Assembly: GCA_016937175.1 (NCBI GenBank)
Contig: JAFGWL010000026.1
Coordinates: forward strand, 1 to 60,246
Source: Candidatus Mcinerneyibacteriota bacterium
GTDB lineage: Bacteria; Macinerneyibacteriota; Macinerneyibacteria; Macinerneyibacteriales; DSCS01
Length of the DNA stretch: 60,246 nucleotides
Direction of reading: 5' to 3'
Below the pieces are notes generated by a model that worked only from the letters and a program-made list of their open reading frames with translations, was not told where the DNA came from and did not search any database. Numbering within the stretch: position 1 is the stretch's first letter; every line of letters starts with the position of its first letter. Position numbers and translations under genes: made by a program. Of the stretch, positions 29,381-38,017 are shown one piece after another.

Positions 29381-30142
29381 TCACTGCCCGAACTGTATCG
29401 GGCCTTTGTTCTCCCTTTGAATAAACTGTTGCAGGACAGGGTTTTTCTCCTGATTCATCCGGGCAACACTCCCGTTAAAAATGATCTTTCCGTCATAAAG
29501 CATGCAGACCTCATCCGAAATATGCGCCACCGACTGCATATCATGGGTGACTACCACGGAGGTCAGTCCCAGTTCTCTGTTCAGGGTCAGGATCAAATCA
29601 TCGATGACGGCAGACATGACGGGATCCAGCCCTGTGGTGGGTTCATCATAGAGGATATACCTTGGATTATGGACAATAGCCCTGGCCAGGGCCACCCGCT
29701 TTTTCATCCCGCCGCTCAGCTCCGACGGCTTAAGCGACTCCACATGGGCCATCCCCACGAGCTCAAGGGTCTCGGCGGCTTTTTTCTGCAAAATTCTTTT
29801 ATCATAATGATGATGCCGGCCTCCTTCCCAGACCAGGGGGAAAACGACATTTTCCCAGACAGTCAGTGAGTCGAAGAGAGCCCCGCCCTGGAAAAGATAG
29901 CTGAACTTCGACCGGCAAAGGCGCATGGCCTCGTCATCCAGGTCCCCCAGCACCTCTCCATCCACAGATACCTCCCCCTCATCCGGCTTGTGAAGCCCCA
30001 CAACATGCTTCAGCAGGACACTTTTCCCGCATCCGCTCTGGCCGATGATCGTAGTGACCTTCCCCTCTTCTATCGTCAGGGAAACCCCTTTGAGGACGGC
30101 TTTCCCGTTAAAACTTTTGTAAAGATTCCTGATCTCTATCAT
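29381..30142 (-). CDS. mlaF: Mla-type lipid ABC transporter ATPase
   Basis: 253 residues: Walker A 'GQSGCGKSVLLKHVVGL', signature 'LSGGMKKRVALARAI', Walker B 'YILYDEPTTGLDPV', and switch His in 'VVTHDMQSV'. The 'GMKKR' signature variant is diagnostic for MlaF. It drives the MlaE permease, which is encoded 6 bases upstream. Confidence 0.95.
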   Translation of the reverse strand: MIEIRNLYKSFNGKAVLKGVSLTIEEGKVTTIIGQSGCGKSVLLKHVVGLHKPDEGEVSVDGEVLGDLDDEAMRLCRSKFSYLFQGGALFDSLTVWENVVFPLVWEGGRHHHYDKRILQKKAAETLELVGMAHVESLKPSELSGGMKKRVALARAIVHNPRYILYDEPTTGLDPVMSAVIDDLILTLNRELGLTSVVVTHDMQSVAHISDEVCMLYDGKIIFNGSVARMNQEKNPVLQQFIQRENKGPIQFGQ

Positions 30143-30148
30143 CGTCTC

Positions 30149-30901
30149 TCACCCGAAGAAGAGGGCGGTGAGAAAATAATCCGCCACAAGGATGAGGATA
30201 GAGGCGACCACAACAGCATTGGTCGTCGCCTTTCCCACACCTTCGGCTCCGCCCTGCGTAAAGTAACCGAAATAACTTCCTACAACGACAATGATCTGTG
30301 AAAAGGCCATGCTTTTGATAAGGCCTGAAAGGATATCCACAGAGTCAAGATAAAACCTGATATTGTCAATATATTTGAGTATATGTATATGCAGGATCTT
30401 CCCCGCCACAAGATAAGAGCCCGCGATGGCGATGGCGTCTGCAAAGACGGTGAGCATGGGGATCATGACCAGCGCAGCCAAAAGACGTGGCGCCACAAGA
30501 TAATTGAGAGGGTTGACAGACATGACTTCCAGGGCATCGATCTGTTCGGAGATACGCATGGTCCCCACTTCCGCGGCGATTCCCGAGCTGAGCCGTCCTG
30601 CCAGGATCATGGCCGCAAAGACAGGCCCCAGTTCACGGCAGACAGCCACGGCTACGATCCCTCCCACATACATCTCTGCTCCAAACGTGCGGAGTTCATA
30701 GATAAGCTGATAGGACATAATGATCCCCATGAACGCCGAAACGAGGATGATAATAGGCAGAGAACGGACGCTGATCTCATAGAGGTCCTTGAACATGTGG
30801 GGAAATGGGGGAAACGGAAAAAAAGAGCGATAGGAACGGTCCACGAAGAGAGAGAACCTTCCTACATTTTCCGCAGCCCCCAGCAAGCTTTTTTTAATCA
30901 T
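30149..30901 (-). CDS. mlaE: Mla-type lipid ABC transporter permease
   Basis: About 250 residues with the MlaE domain: 'MFKDLYEISVRSLPIIILVSAFMG' then 'GGIVAVAVCRELGPVFAAMILAGR' and 'IDALEVMSVNPLNYLVAPR'. I place the start at the ATG at 30901, because the promoter at 30908-30935 would begin transcription there; an in-frame ATG at 30919 lies inside the promoter -10/spacer region. No Shine-Dalgarno precedes 30901, so the message appears leaderless. It is the first gene of the fifteen-gene minus-strand run. Confidence 0.9.
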   Translation of the reverse strand: MIKKSLLGAAENVGRFSLFVDRSYRSFFPFPPFPHMFKDLYEISVRSLPIIILVSAFMGIIMSYQLIYELRTFGAEMYVGGIVAVAVCRELGPVFAAMILAGRLSSGIAAEVGTMRISEQIDALEVMSVNPLNYLVAPRLLAALVMIPMLTVFADAIAIAGSYLVAGKILHIHILKYIDNIRFYLDSVDILSGLIKSMAFSQIIVVVGSYFGYFTQGGAEGVGKATTNAVVVASILILVADYFLTALFFG

Positions 30902-30907
30902 AGCCTG

Positions 30908-30935
30908 ATGATAAATCATCCCCGCAAAAAGTCAA
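30908..30935 (-). promoter_or_regulatory. Promoter of the mlaE-led superoperon, predicted leaderless
   Basis: Minus-strand TTGACT (30930-30935), 16-base spacer, TATCAT (30908-30913). Six bases separate the -10 box from the ATG at 30901, the spacing expected for a leaderless transcript. Confidence 0.6.
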
Positions 30936-30953
30936 CTTCAACTTGATTGAAGT
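30935..30953. promoter_or_regulatory. Inverted repeat between divergent promoters, candidate operator
   Basis: Perfect 7-base arms ACTTCAA (30935-30941) and TTGAAGT (30947-30953) around a 5-base centre. It touches the mlaE -35 box and covers the plus-strand -35 box (30943-30948), so a bound dimer could control both directions. Confidence 0.45.
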
Positions 30954-30971
30954 CAATGAACGGAGTATAAT
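30943..30971 (+). promoter_or_regulatory. Promoter of the small membrane protein gene, predicted leaderless
   Basis: TTGATT (30943-30948), 17-base spacer, perfect TATAAT (30966-30971). Again exactly six bases separate the -10 box from the ATG at 30978, and there is no ribosome site. Confidence 0.62.
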
Positions 30972-30977
30972 CGATTT

Positions 30978-31277
30978 ATGAATGATATCATCGTGGCTAC
31001 CTTCGGAAAGAATTCTCTTCTTTTTCTCATCCTGACGGTTTTCGGGCTTCTTGTGCTGAAGCTTCATGTCGCCGGCGAGACCGGAGCCACCCCTCTCCGG
31101 CAACTTTTCTTGACTCTCCTTCCCTTCGGCACGGTTCGGGCTGCTTTTCGTGAGTTCTCAAAAGGCAAAGCCCTCTTCATCCTCCTGTTCACACTGGCGG
31201 CCTGGGCTCTTATCCTCTTTTTCCTCTATGCTCACATCCAGTACAGGAGTTTTCTTCATCAGCTCTCGATCTCATAA
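30978..31277 (+). CDS. Small two-helix membrane protein of unknown function
   Basis: 99 residues: short polar N-terminus, a helix at about 13-31, an amphipathic cytosolic loop with 'PLRQLFLTLLPFGTVRAAFREFSKGKA', a second helix at about 68-86, and a short tail. I do not recognise a family. No other Met lies near the start, and the promoter geometry supports the ATG at 30978. It diverges from mlaE across a shared palindrome, which hints at an envelope-related role, but this is inference only. Confidence 0.6.
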   Translation: MNDIIVATFGKNSLLFLILTVFGLLVLKLHVAGETGATPLRQLFLTLLPFGTVRAAFREFSKGKALFILLFTLAAWALILFFLYAHIQYRSFLHQLSIS

Positions 31278-31344
31278 CCCTTCCGTCATCAATATTTATT
31301 GATTTTCCCCCTCTTCTATGCTATTCTCTAAGTGGAGTAAGAAT

Positions 31345-32475
31345 ATGGCTAAAAAAAACAGTGAATTTTTAAACACCGTCATTATTTCCGGCAAGGAATA
31401 TCAGATCAAGACCGTAGTAGACCGCTATAACACCATGCGCTCCAAGATCATCCATAAGGGGAAGATCATCTCCGAAAAGACTCTTAAACTGGAAAACTCA
31501 AAAGACGAGAAGAGCCTTATCCCCTATATCGAAAAACTCCATCGCGATTTTATCCATGAACTCTCCATTCTCAACAATATCAATGAGGAAGAAGAAAACA
31601 AGCAAAACATCAAGTTCATCCTCTTTCTCGGAGCTGTCTATTTTACCAAGGGCCTTCTCGAGGAGGCCAGGGAGATCTTCAAAAAAGCGTTGAAATGGGA
31701 CAGCAACTGTGTCGAAGCCTACAATTACCTCGGGGTCATCTATTTGAAATCGGGAAACGTCCCCCAGGCTATCGATTACTTAAAAAAAGCCGCGGCCATG
31801 GCCCCCGACATCCCTGAGACAAAGATCAAACTCATCGACGCTTACATCGAACTGGACAATCTCAAAAAGGTCGAAGAAGAGCTGACACGCCTTTACAAAC
31901 GTCAGCCCGATTACCATTACGTCTATTGGTATTTTGTCCTGATCAATCTGAAGAAGCTCCTTTCAGGCCAGTATAAAGACAACGAGGATATCAAGCTTCT
32001 GGAAAAGATCATCGAATGGATGAAAAAGGGGCATGAACTGGCGGGCGAATTCATCGACAAAGAGCTCTTTGAAAAGGCCTACATCGATATCAACGCAAGG
32101 CAGTACGAATCTGCTTATAAAAGCATTAAAGAGCTCATCGAAGAGTGTAAAAACACCTATTTCAATAAAGAGATCGACCATTTTCATATTTTTCTTATGA
32201 AGTATAAAAAAGAGAAGGACCCTGCGCTTCTCAAAGAGACTCTGGATACCTTTTCAGAGATGCTGAAAAACGACCCTTCCAACAAGATCCTTCTGAACAA
32301 GGTGGGGATCCTCCGGTTCCTTGCCGGACAGGAAGAGCTGGCCCGGGCCAGGGATTATTTCAAAGACTCCCTGACATCGGATCCCACGTACAGCTTTGCC
32401 CGGAAAAACCTCAACCTGACCCGTAATGCCATCCGCAATGTGGACAATCTGATCTTCGACTTTTTAAAACAATAA
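31345..32475 (+). CDS. Tetratricopeptide repeat protein
   Basis: 376 residues from the ATG at 31345, which has a GTGGAG site 9 bases upstream; an earlier in-frame ATG at 31318 lacks one. The N-terminal 70 residues ('EYQIKTVVDRYNTMRSKIIHKGKIISEKTL') are an unrecognised small domain. TPR units follow around 100-200 ('FLGAVYFTKGLLEEAREIFKKALKWD', 'AYNYLGVIYLKSGNVPQAIDYLKKA') and again around 300-365. There is no signal peptide, so it is cytosolic and probably a scaffold for protein contacts. Lys-rich codon use makes it more AT-rich than its neighbours. A strong hairpin terminator follows directly. Confidence 0.82.
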   Translation: MAKKNSEFLNTVIISGKEYQIKTVVDRYNTMRSKIIHKGKIISEKTLKLENSKDEKSLIPYIEKLHRDFIHELSILNNINEEEENKQNIKFILFLGAVYFTKGLLEEAREIFKKALKWDSNCVEAYNYLGVIYLKSGNVPQAIDYLKKAAAMAPDIPETKIKLIDAYIELDNLKKVEEELTRLYKRQPDYHYVYWYFVLINLKKLLSGQYKDNEDIKLLEKIIEWMKKGHELAGEFIDKELFEKAYIDINARQYESAYKSIKELIEECKNTYFNKEIDHFHIFLMKYKKEKDPALLKETLDTFSEMLKNDPSNKILLNKVGILRFLAGQEELARARDYFKDSLTSDPTYSFARKNLNLTRNAIRNVDNLIFDFLKQ

Positions 32476-32500
32476 AAAAAGGGCGCCTGAAGCGCCCTTT
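32474..32500. terminator. Bidirectional rho-independent terminator
   Basis: Stem GGGCGC (32481-32486), loop CTGAA, GCGCCC (32492-32497). The seven A bases at 32474-32480 give a T-tract for the minus-strand aminotransferase; the plus-strand tail is TTT only. It separates the convergent TPR and aminotransferase genes. Confidence 0.85.
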
Positions 32501-32522
32501 CGATCAATTTGACAGAAGGGTT

Positions 32523-33602
32523 TCAAAGTCCCAGGATTTCTTCGATGTTGTCCAGATAGGTCTTGATATCTTCCTGAGTCCTCTCGGCCATATGGGCCAC
32601 ACGGAAAGAGTTGTTCTTCATCTTTCCATACCCGTTGGAGAAGACATAGCCGCGTTTTCTGAGTTCCTTGGACAAGGCGCCCAGGTCGGCTTCTTTGGTG
32701 TTCTTGATGGTGGTAACTGTCCGTGATGCGATCTTCTCATCTTTGATGAAGAGTTCAAAATGCTTTTCAGCCCAGGACCTGACAAAACGCATGTTCTCCT
32801 CATGGCGTTTGAAGACATTCTCCAGCCCTGTCTTAAAGATCCTGTCCAAAGAGACATTCAGAGCATAGAGATGTGAGATGCTGGGTGTCGATGGATACTG
32901 ATGAGGTTTGTCTACGGCGTATTTGTAGAGCTGGACAAGGTCGAAATAATAACCCCTGTTTTCCACTGTACGGGCTCTGTCAATAGCCTTTTGGGAGACA
33001 GAACAGACGGAAAGTCCCGGAGGCACACCCAGAGCCTTCTGTGAGGAAGAGATCAGGATATCGATCCCCAGCTTGTCTGCTTCGATCTTCGCCCCGCCCA
33101 GAGAGGAGACGGCATCTACAAGCCAGACCACTTCAGGGTACTTTTTCATCACTTCAGCGATCTCATAGACCGGGTTCATGATCCCTGTGGATGTCTCATT
33201 ATGCGTCAAAGCCATGACATCATATTTGCCTGTGGAAAGATACTCATCGACAAGCTCAGGGGTTATGGGGTTTCCCCATTCCACTTCATGCTTATCGGCG
33301 GGGACATTGTTCCCCTCTGCGATCTCATACCAACGGTTCCCGAAGGCGCCTACGGAGAAGACAATAGCTCTCTTCTTTGTACAGCTTCTGATGGAGCCCT
33401 CCATAAGGCCGGTCCCCGATGATGTGGAGAAGATAATGGGATTGTCGGTGAACATGAGTTTCTGCATCTTTTCGGCGCATCCCCCCTGAAGTTCCACACA
33501 GTCAGCAGCCCTGTGGGAGATCATAGGGCGGGACATGGCCTGAAGGACTTCATCAGCGACATCTACCGGCCCCGGGATGAACAACTTCTGCTTTTTATCC
33601 AT
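32523..33602 (-). CDS. Class V aminotransferase (alanine-glyoxylate / serine-pyruvate type)
   Basis: 359 residues, PLP fold type I. Landmarks are the N-terminal 'FIPGPVDVADEVLQAMSRPMISHR', cofactor-binding 'STSSGTGLMEGSIRSC', Asp in 'WLVDAVSSLGG', Schiff-base Lys in 'ISSSQKALGVPPGLS' and the C-terminal substrate Arg in 'FRVAHM'. Members exchange amino groups between alanine or serine and glyoxylate, pyruvate or similar acids; the exact substrate cannot be read from motifs. It has its own promoter, an AAGGAGG site and a terminator, so it is monocistronic. Confidence 0.92.
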   Translation of the reverse strand: MDKKQKLFIPGPVDVADEVLQAMSRPMISHRAADCVELQGGCAEKMQKLMFTDNPIIFSTSSGTGLMEGSIRSCTKKRAIVFSVGAFGNRWYEIAEGNNVPADKHEVEWGNPITPELVDEYLSTGKYDVMALTHNETSTGIMNPVYEIAEVMKKYPEVVWLVDAVSSLGGAKIEADKLGIDILISSSQKALGVPPGLSVCSVSQKAIDRARTVENRGYYFDLVQLYKYAVDKPHQYPSTPSISHLYALNVSLDRIFKTGLENVFKRHEENMRFVRSWAEKHFELFIKDEKIASRTVTTIKNTKEADLGALSKELRKRGYVFSNGYGKMKNNSFRVAHMAERTQEDIKTYLDNIEEILGL

Positions 33603-33632
33603 ATAAACCTCCTTGTTTCCTCGATTTTCTTC

Positions 33633-33660
33633 ATACTACTGAGGTTAAAATTTTTGTCAA
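33633..33660 (-). promoter_or_regulatory. Aminotransferase promoter
   Basis: Minus-strand TTGACA (33655-33660), 16-base spacer, TAGTAT (33633-33638), about 30 bases before the ATG at 33602. Confidence 0.6.
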
Positions 33661-33672
33661 ATGAAATCGTTT

Positions 33673-34911
33673 CTACCCGTTTTTTACCCAGGAGACCAGC
33701 TCTTTCCATGTGGGCTTTTTCCCGTAACTGAGAAGCCCGATCCGGTAGATGCGTCCGGCAAGCCATATTTCGATGAAGATAGTCACCAGGAGCAGCCCTA
33801 TGGAGAGTCCGATTTGAAGAGGCGGCACTTCGCTGATCCCGATCCTCATAAGCATGAGTGAGGAGAGGAAGGGAACCAGGGAGATCCCCACTGAAAACGA
33901 AGACGAGGGATCCTGGCTTACGCCCATAAGGAAGATCATGGGGAGGACACAGACGAGGATCGCCGGGGTCATGGCGTTCTGAGCATCCTGCATATTGGAA
34001 AACATGGCTCCGATGATCCCGAAGATCAGGGCGAAGACAAGGAAACCCATGAGGAAGTAGAGGATGAAAAAGATGAAAAGAGAGGGATTAAGAGAACCCA
34101 GAAGTGCCTTGACCACCACTTGAGACCCCGGGACAGCCTGCTTGAGCAAGGCAATCCCCATGAGGGCCATCACTGTCCAAATGAGATACTGGAAGACACC
34201 GGCGACAGCTGTACCGCTGAGTTTTCCCGCCATGATCCCCGAGGGTTTCACATGGGAGACCAACACTTCGGCCACCCGGTTGTTTTTGTCTTCAATCGTG
34301 GACCTGAGCATCTGGGGAGCCCAGGAAAGGACTGACATATAGATGAGAAAGACAAGCAAATAGGCAATACCAAAGGAGATCTCCGCGCTCTTCTTTCTGG
34401 CCCCTTCTTCTTTGGTTACCTCGAAGGTCTTGGCGTTGGCCGAGGCCAGAAGGCTACTTATCTCCTCCTCTGACAGGCCGCGGTCTGAAAATTTCCTGAT
34501 CTGGATGATCCGGGAGATCACATTCTCGATAAGAGAGATCCTCTGGGAATCGCTGATGGTCTCTGAATAATACTCGAATGTATACTCGTCGAACAGGTCT
34601 TCCGGAAAATAGAGGAAGTTTTTGATCTCTTTCTGCCTTAGGGCTGTAATGGCCTCCTCCTTATCCCCTGTCCAAGGAGTCATCTTCATAGTGGCGGGGA
34701 GACGGCTTTCCAGAAGCGGGATGACTTGTGCGGTCTCGTCGATATAGTGATATTCCCTTACTTTTTCCATATTTTTCTTCTGGGTGATAAAAACGATCCC
34801 GAAAAAGAGGATGATGATCAGCGGTGTCAGGATAGTCCCCAGGATGAAGGATTTCGACTTGACCATATGCCAGAACTCTTTTTTAAAGACAATAAACCAT
34901 TTATTTTTCAT
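33673..34911 (-). CDS. ABC-2 type permease (NatB-like)
   Basis: 412 residues. N-terminal helix ('SFILGTILTPLIIILFFGIVFI'), a large extracytoplasmic domain (about 45-190) and five more helices. 'YMSVLSWAPQMLRSTIEDKNNRVAEVLVSHVKPSGIMAGKL' is the conserved region of sodium-efflux-type ABC-2 permeases. It pairs with the ATPase gene that overlaps it by 11 bases. Na+ or drug export is the family expectation; substrate not determinable. It ends the seven-gene operon that begins at 41531. Confidence 0.9.
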   Translation of the reverse strand: MKNKWFIVFKKEFWHMVKSKSFILGTILTPLIIILFFGIVFITQKKNMEKVREYHYIDETAQVIPLLESRLPATMKMTPWTGDKEEAITALRQKEIKNFLYFPEDLFDEYTFEYYSETISDSQRISLIENVISRIIQIRKFSDRGLSEEEISSLLASANAKTFEVTKEEGARKKSAEISFGIAYLLVFLIYMSVLSWAPQMLRSTIEDKNNRVAEVLVSHVKPSGIMAGKLSGTAVAGVFQYLIWTVMALMGIALLKQAVPGSQVVVKALLGSLNPSLFIFFILYFLMGFLVFALIFGIIGAMFSNMQDAQNAMTPAILVCVLPMIFLMGVSQDPSSSFSVGISLVPFLSSLMLMRIGISEVPPLQIGLSIGLLLVTIFIEIWLAGRIYRIGLLSYGKKPTWKELVSWVKNG

Positions 34912-35791
34912 TTTCGTCCCCTTTTGCTCCCACAGCTTCCAGAAAGATCGATTTCAGGCTCGGCAGGTCAACACGAAATTCCGAGAGGTCGAGTCTGGCC
35001 GCCACAGTCCTCAGGTAGTCGGGATAGTCTTCACGTTTTTTCAGGACTACTTCGGCATAGGTCCCGTAATCATCCACAGACTCCTCCATCCCGTTGCGCA
35101 GGAAACGCCCGTCGCCTGAATAGCGGATAAATATGTTCATCTTCCCGTACTCTTCCTTCACACGGCTCATCTCTCCGTCGACGACCTTCTTCCCCTTGTC
35201 TATGATGATCACATGATTGCAGATATTTTCCGCATGTTCCATAATATGAGTGGAGAAGAGGACAGTGGTGCCGCGACGCATAAGCGAGACGATCTCATCT
35301 TTGAAAAGCTGGATATTGAGGGGGTCCAGCCCGGAGAAGGGTTCATCTAAAATCAGAAAGCGGGGAGTATTCATCGCTGTGATAATAAACTGGACTTTTT
35401 GCTGCATTCCCTTGGAGAGGGCTTCCACCTTTTTGTCTTTCCACTCTCCCAAATCGAAGTGTTCAAGCCACTCCCCGGCATTGGCCCTGATCTCTTTTCT
35501 GGACATCCCCTTGATCTGTCCGAAAAAGTCTATGGTCTCAGCGACCGTCATCTTGGGGTAAAGCCCCCGTTCCTCGGGAAGATAGGAGACTTCACTGTTC
35601 TTGAAAAAACGTTTGATCTCCCCCTGTTCGGGATAATAGATCTCCATGATCATTCTGAGGGTGGTGGTCTTCCCGGCTCCGTTACGGCCCAGGATCCCGT
35701 AGATCTTCCCCTCTTCCAGCAAGAAAGAGAGGTCTTTCACTGCATGGAATGATCCGTAATACTTATTGACACGCTCCAGTTGTAAAAGCAT
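34901..35791 (-). CDS. ABC transporter ATPase (NatA-like)
   Basis: 296 residues: Walker A 'GRNGAGKTTTLRMI', Q-loop region 'YLPEERGLYPKMTV', signature 'LSKGMQQKVQFI', Walker B 'FLILDEPFSGLDPL', and switch His in 'FSTHIMEHAENI'. The 'LSKGMQQK' signature and 'PEERGLY' are characteristic of NatA-type ATPases. It has the C-terminal DUF4162-like extension. An AAGGAGG site precedes the ATG. It energises the ABC-2 permease encoded next. Confidence 0.94.
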   Translation of the reverse strand: MLLQLERVNKYYGSFHAVKDLSFLLEEGKIYGILGRNGAGKTTTLRMIMEIYYPEQGEIKRFFKNSEVSYLPEERGLYPKMTVAETIDFFGQIKGMSRKEIRANAGEWLEHFDLGEWKDKKVEALSKGMQQKVQFIITAMNTPRFLILDEPFSGLDPLNIQLFKDEIVSLMRRGTTVLFSTHIMEHAENICNHVIIIDKGKKVVDGEMSRVKEEYGKMNIFIRYSGDGRFLRNGMEESVDDYGTYAEVVLKKREDYPDYLRTVAARLDLSEFRVDLPSLKSIFLEAVGAKGDENEK

Positions 35792-35820
35792 GGCTCCTCC
35801 TTGGCTTGGTGCAATCGGAT

Positions 35821-36717
35821 CTAATTCTTCTTTTTTATCAGGTTTTTAATATAGCGTAAAGCCAACCCGGTGGAAAGGAGAATAATCCCCGAAAAATAGA
35901 GCCATTGAATGGTGCTGAAGACCGAATGGGAGAACTGGATCCCGAACACCGTAAGGATCAGGTCGATGACGGCATAAAAGAGAAATCCCAGAAAAAGGGC
36001 GTTTTTATGTGAAGGGAACAAGCGGGCTCCGGTCCAATGGAGGAGGACGATAAAACCCACAAGAAGGGCAAAGACAAAAAGGATCATGAGGAAGATCAGG
36101 ACCGGGATGCCGATGATGGTGACCACCAGGAGGATCATGGCCACAGGAAGCAGGATGTAAAAACCCAATCCGATGAAAAAGTATTTCAGCGCATAGGAGC
36201 TCATGTCTTCCACAAAGATTTTTATCCGTGACCCAACGAGAAAATTCACGATCAGGACCATGATAAAAAGGATGATATAAAAGAAGACTTTGTCGACAAG
36301 GGAGGCATAGCGATACTTTTCCACCAGGGTCCTTCCGTTGACCCTCTCCCCTTCCTCATACTGAGCTCGGGCAAGTGATGAACCGGGAAGCTGGGCATAA
36401 GCTGCAGAGATCTCATTTTCTGCCGTCAGAAGGGTAGAGTCTTTGATAAATACACTGCCTTCCACCCGTCCCTTTTCACCCATGGAAACAGTGGAATCCA
36501 CCAGAAAGAGATTGCCCCTGACAGAAGCATTCATGATACAGTTGCTTTCTTGAATAATCAGGTCTCCGGCATATTCACCGGTAACCTGCTCGCCCCCTTC
36601 CAAACCTGAGACAAGAGCAGCCGATTCTTCTGCCTTGCCTAAAATCGATTCTTCAGCTGAACCGACAACGGCGAATAAAGCCAACGCTATCACAAGAAAA
36701 ATGAGATTTCGTCTCAT
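35821..36717 (-). CDS. Bactofilin-like domain plus membrane domain protein
   Basis: 298 residues: cleavable signal peptide (about 1-21, 'AVVGSAEES'), then a beta-helical region (about 40-110) with the repetitive 'GEYAGDLIIQESNCIMNASVRGNLFLVDSTVSM' pattern of polymer-forming/bactofilin-type repeats. At least five membrane helices follow (about 143-290). So the beta-helix is exported and anchored by the helices, unlike cytosolic bactofilins. The function is unknown; an envelope scaffold is a guess. It lies 12 bases after the DHH-CBS gene. Confidence 0.75.
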   Translation of the reverse strand: MRRNLIFLVIALALFAVVGSAEESILGKAEESAALVSGLEGGEQVTGEYAGDLIIQESNCIMNASVRGNLFLVDSTVSMGEKGRVEGSVFIKDSTLLTAENEISAAYAQLPGSSLARAQYEEGERVNGRTLVEKYRYASLVDKVFFYIILFIMVLIVNFLVGSRIKIFVEDMSSYALKYFFIGLGFYILLPVAMILLVVTIIGIPVLIFLMILFVFALLVGFIVLLHWTGARLFPSHKNALFLGFLFYAVIDLILTVFGIQFSHSVFSTIQWLYFSGIILLSTGLALRYIKNLIKKKN

Positions 36718-36729
36718 TCTAAGCCTCCT

Positions 36730-38016
36730 TTACCGGGCGTGAAGGTAGTGAACTACGTCTGAAGGCGTGATCACACCTACCATTTTATCCCCTTCTGTCA
36801 CTATGATAAGAGACACATTCTCTCTGAAAAATGTTTCTCTCACCTGGTCTGCAGGAGTGTTCTGATCCAAAAAGAGGAGCCTTTTATCCATAATGCCTTT
36901 GACAGGGATATGGAGCTGTTTTTTACTCCGCATCTGCATGATCTTCTCTTTGGAGACCCAGCCTGTGATCCGGCCTTCTCCGTCTTCAACAGGAACATTA
37001 CGGTAATGGCTGTAGATGATCTTTTCGATGACCTCCCCAAGCTTCTCATCCTCTTTCAGGGTAAAGACCGGACGGGACATGATATCAAAAGCCCTGACTC
37101 CCGGGACGGCTTTCTCTTCAAGAATCGAGACCAGCTTCTCTTTGGCCTCACGGACAGATATGTTTATCAGTGTGGCTGAAGCCGATTTGATATGTCCGCC
37201 TCCTCCGAAAAAGGCCATTATCTCATTCATATTGAGGTCCTCACCGGAAGTCTTTCCCACCATATGTGTTTTTCTGCCCATCCCCACGATGGCAAAAGAG
37301 GTCTGAAGCTCCTCTCTTACATGAAGGCGCTGGAGGATGTCTGAAATTCCCCCTACTATCTCGTCCAGGTCCGCTGTAGCGATGTGGATGGGCAATCCGT
37401 TGATGGTGTAGGATTCCATGGAGGATTTGAGCATCACCTGCAGTCTCTGCTGAAGGGGATTGAACTCCCTGTTTAGAAACGCAAGGATATTTTCAGGGCG
37501 GGCGCCCCTTTTCATGAGTTCCGCCGCCACTGCTACATCTCTGTCTGTGGTGGTGGAATAGGTGAGCGCTCCGGTATCTTCATAGATCCCCAGGAGAAAA
37601 AGGGAAGCTTCCACCGGATTGATATGAATTTCTTTTTCCAGGAGTCTTTCCACAAGGAGGGTCGTCACGGCACCTGTGGACTCTACCCAGGACTCGTCGC
37701 CGGAGATATCCCCTCCCGGGTGATGGTCAAAGATCACGATCCGGGCCCTTGTCTTGTCGAGGAAATCAGCAAAACGTCCCAGCCTCTGCCGGCGCCTGGT
37801 ATCCACCATGACGATCTCGGTGATCTCATTGAGGTCCCTGAAACGAGAGAATTTCTCTATGGTGAAATATTTATAGTGCATTTTCAGAAAAAGGGCTACA
37901 TTATCTCTTTTTTTCCCCAGGCTAAGCATGATTCCGTCTCCATAGAGCTTTCTGGCTGCTGCCATCCCGGCCAAAGAGTCGAAATCCATCCCTTCATGAC
38001 TGATGATGACCCTCAT
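36730..38016 (-). CDS. DHH phosphoesterase with tandem CBS domains
   Basis: 428 residues: DHH domain (1-160, 'HEGMDFDSLAG', 'VDTRRRQRLG', 'FDHHPGGD'), DHHA1 domain ('FGGGGHIKSASA', about 200-300) and two CBS motifs (about 310-428, 'DIMSRPVFTLKEDEKL' and 'GIMDKRLLFLDQNTPA'). The same modules precede the polymerase domain in A-adding tRNA nucleotidyltransferases, but no nucleotidyltransferase domain follows here. It is probably a manganese-dependent nanoRNase or cyclic-dinucleotide/pyrophosphate hydrolase under adenosine-nucleotide control through the CBS pair. It starts one base after the polA stop. Confidence 0.9.
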   Translation of the reverse strand: MRVIISHEGMDFDSLAGMAAARKLYGDGIMLSLGKKRDNVALFLKMHYKYFTIEKFSRFRDLNEITEIVMVDTRRRQRLGRFADFLDKTRARIVIFDHHPGGDISGDESWVESTGAVTTLLVERLLEKEIHINPVEASLFLLGIYEDTGALTYSTTTDRDVAVAAELMKRGARPENILAFLNREFNPLQQRLQVMLKSSMESYTINGLPIHIATADLDEIVGGISDILQRLHVREELQTSFAIVGMGRKTHMVGKTSGEDLNMNEIMAFFGGGGHIKSASATLINISVREAKEKLVSILEEKAVPGVRAFDIMSRPVFTLKEDEKLGEVIEKIIYSHYRNVPVEDGEGRITGWVSKEKIMQMRSKKQLHIPVKGIMDKRLLFLDQNTPADQVRETFFRENVSLIIVTEGDKMVGVITPSDVVHYLHAR

Positions 38017-38017
38017 A

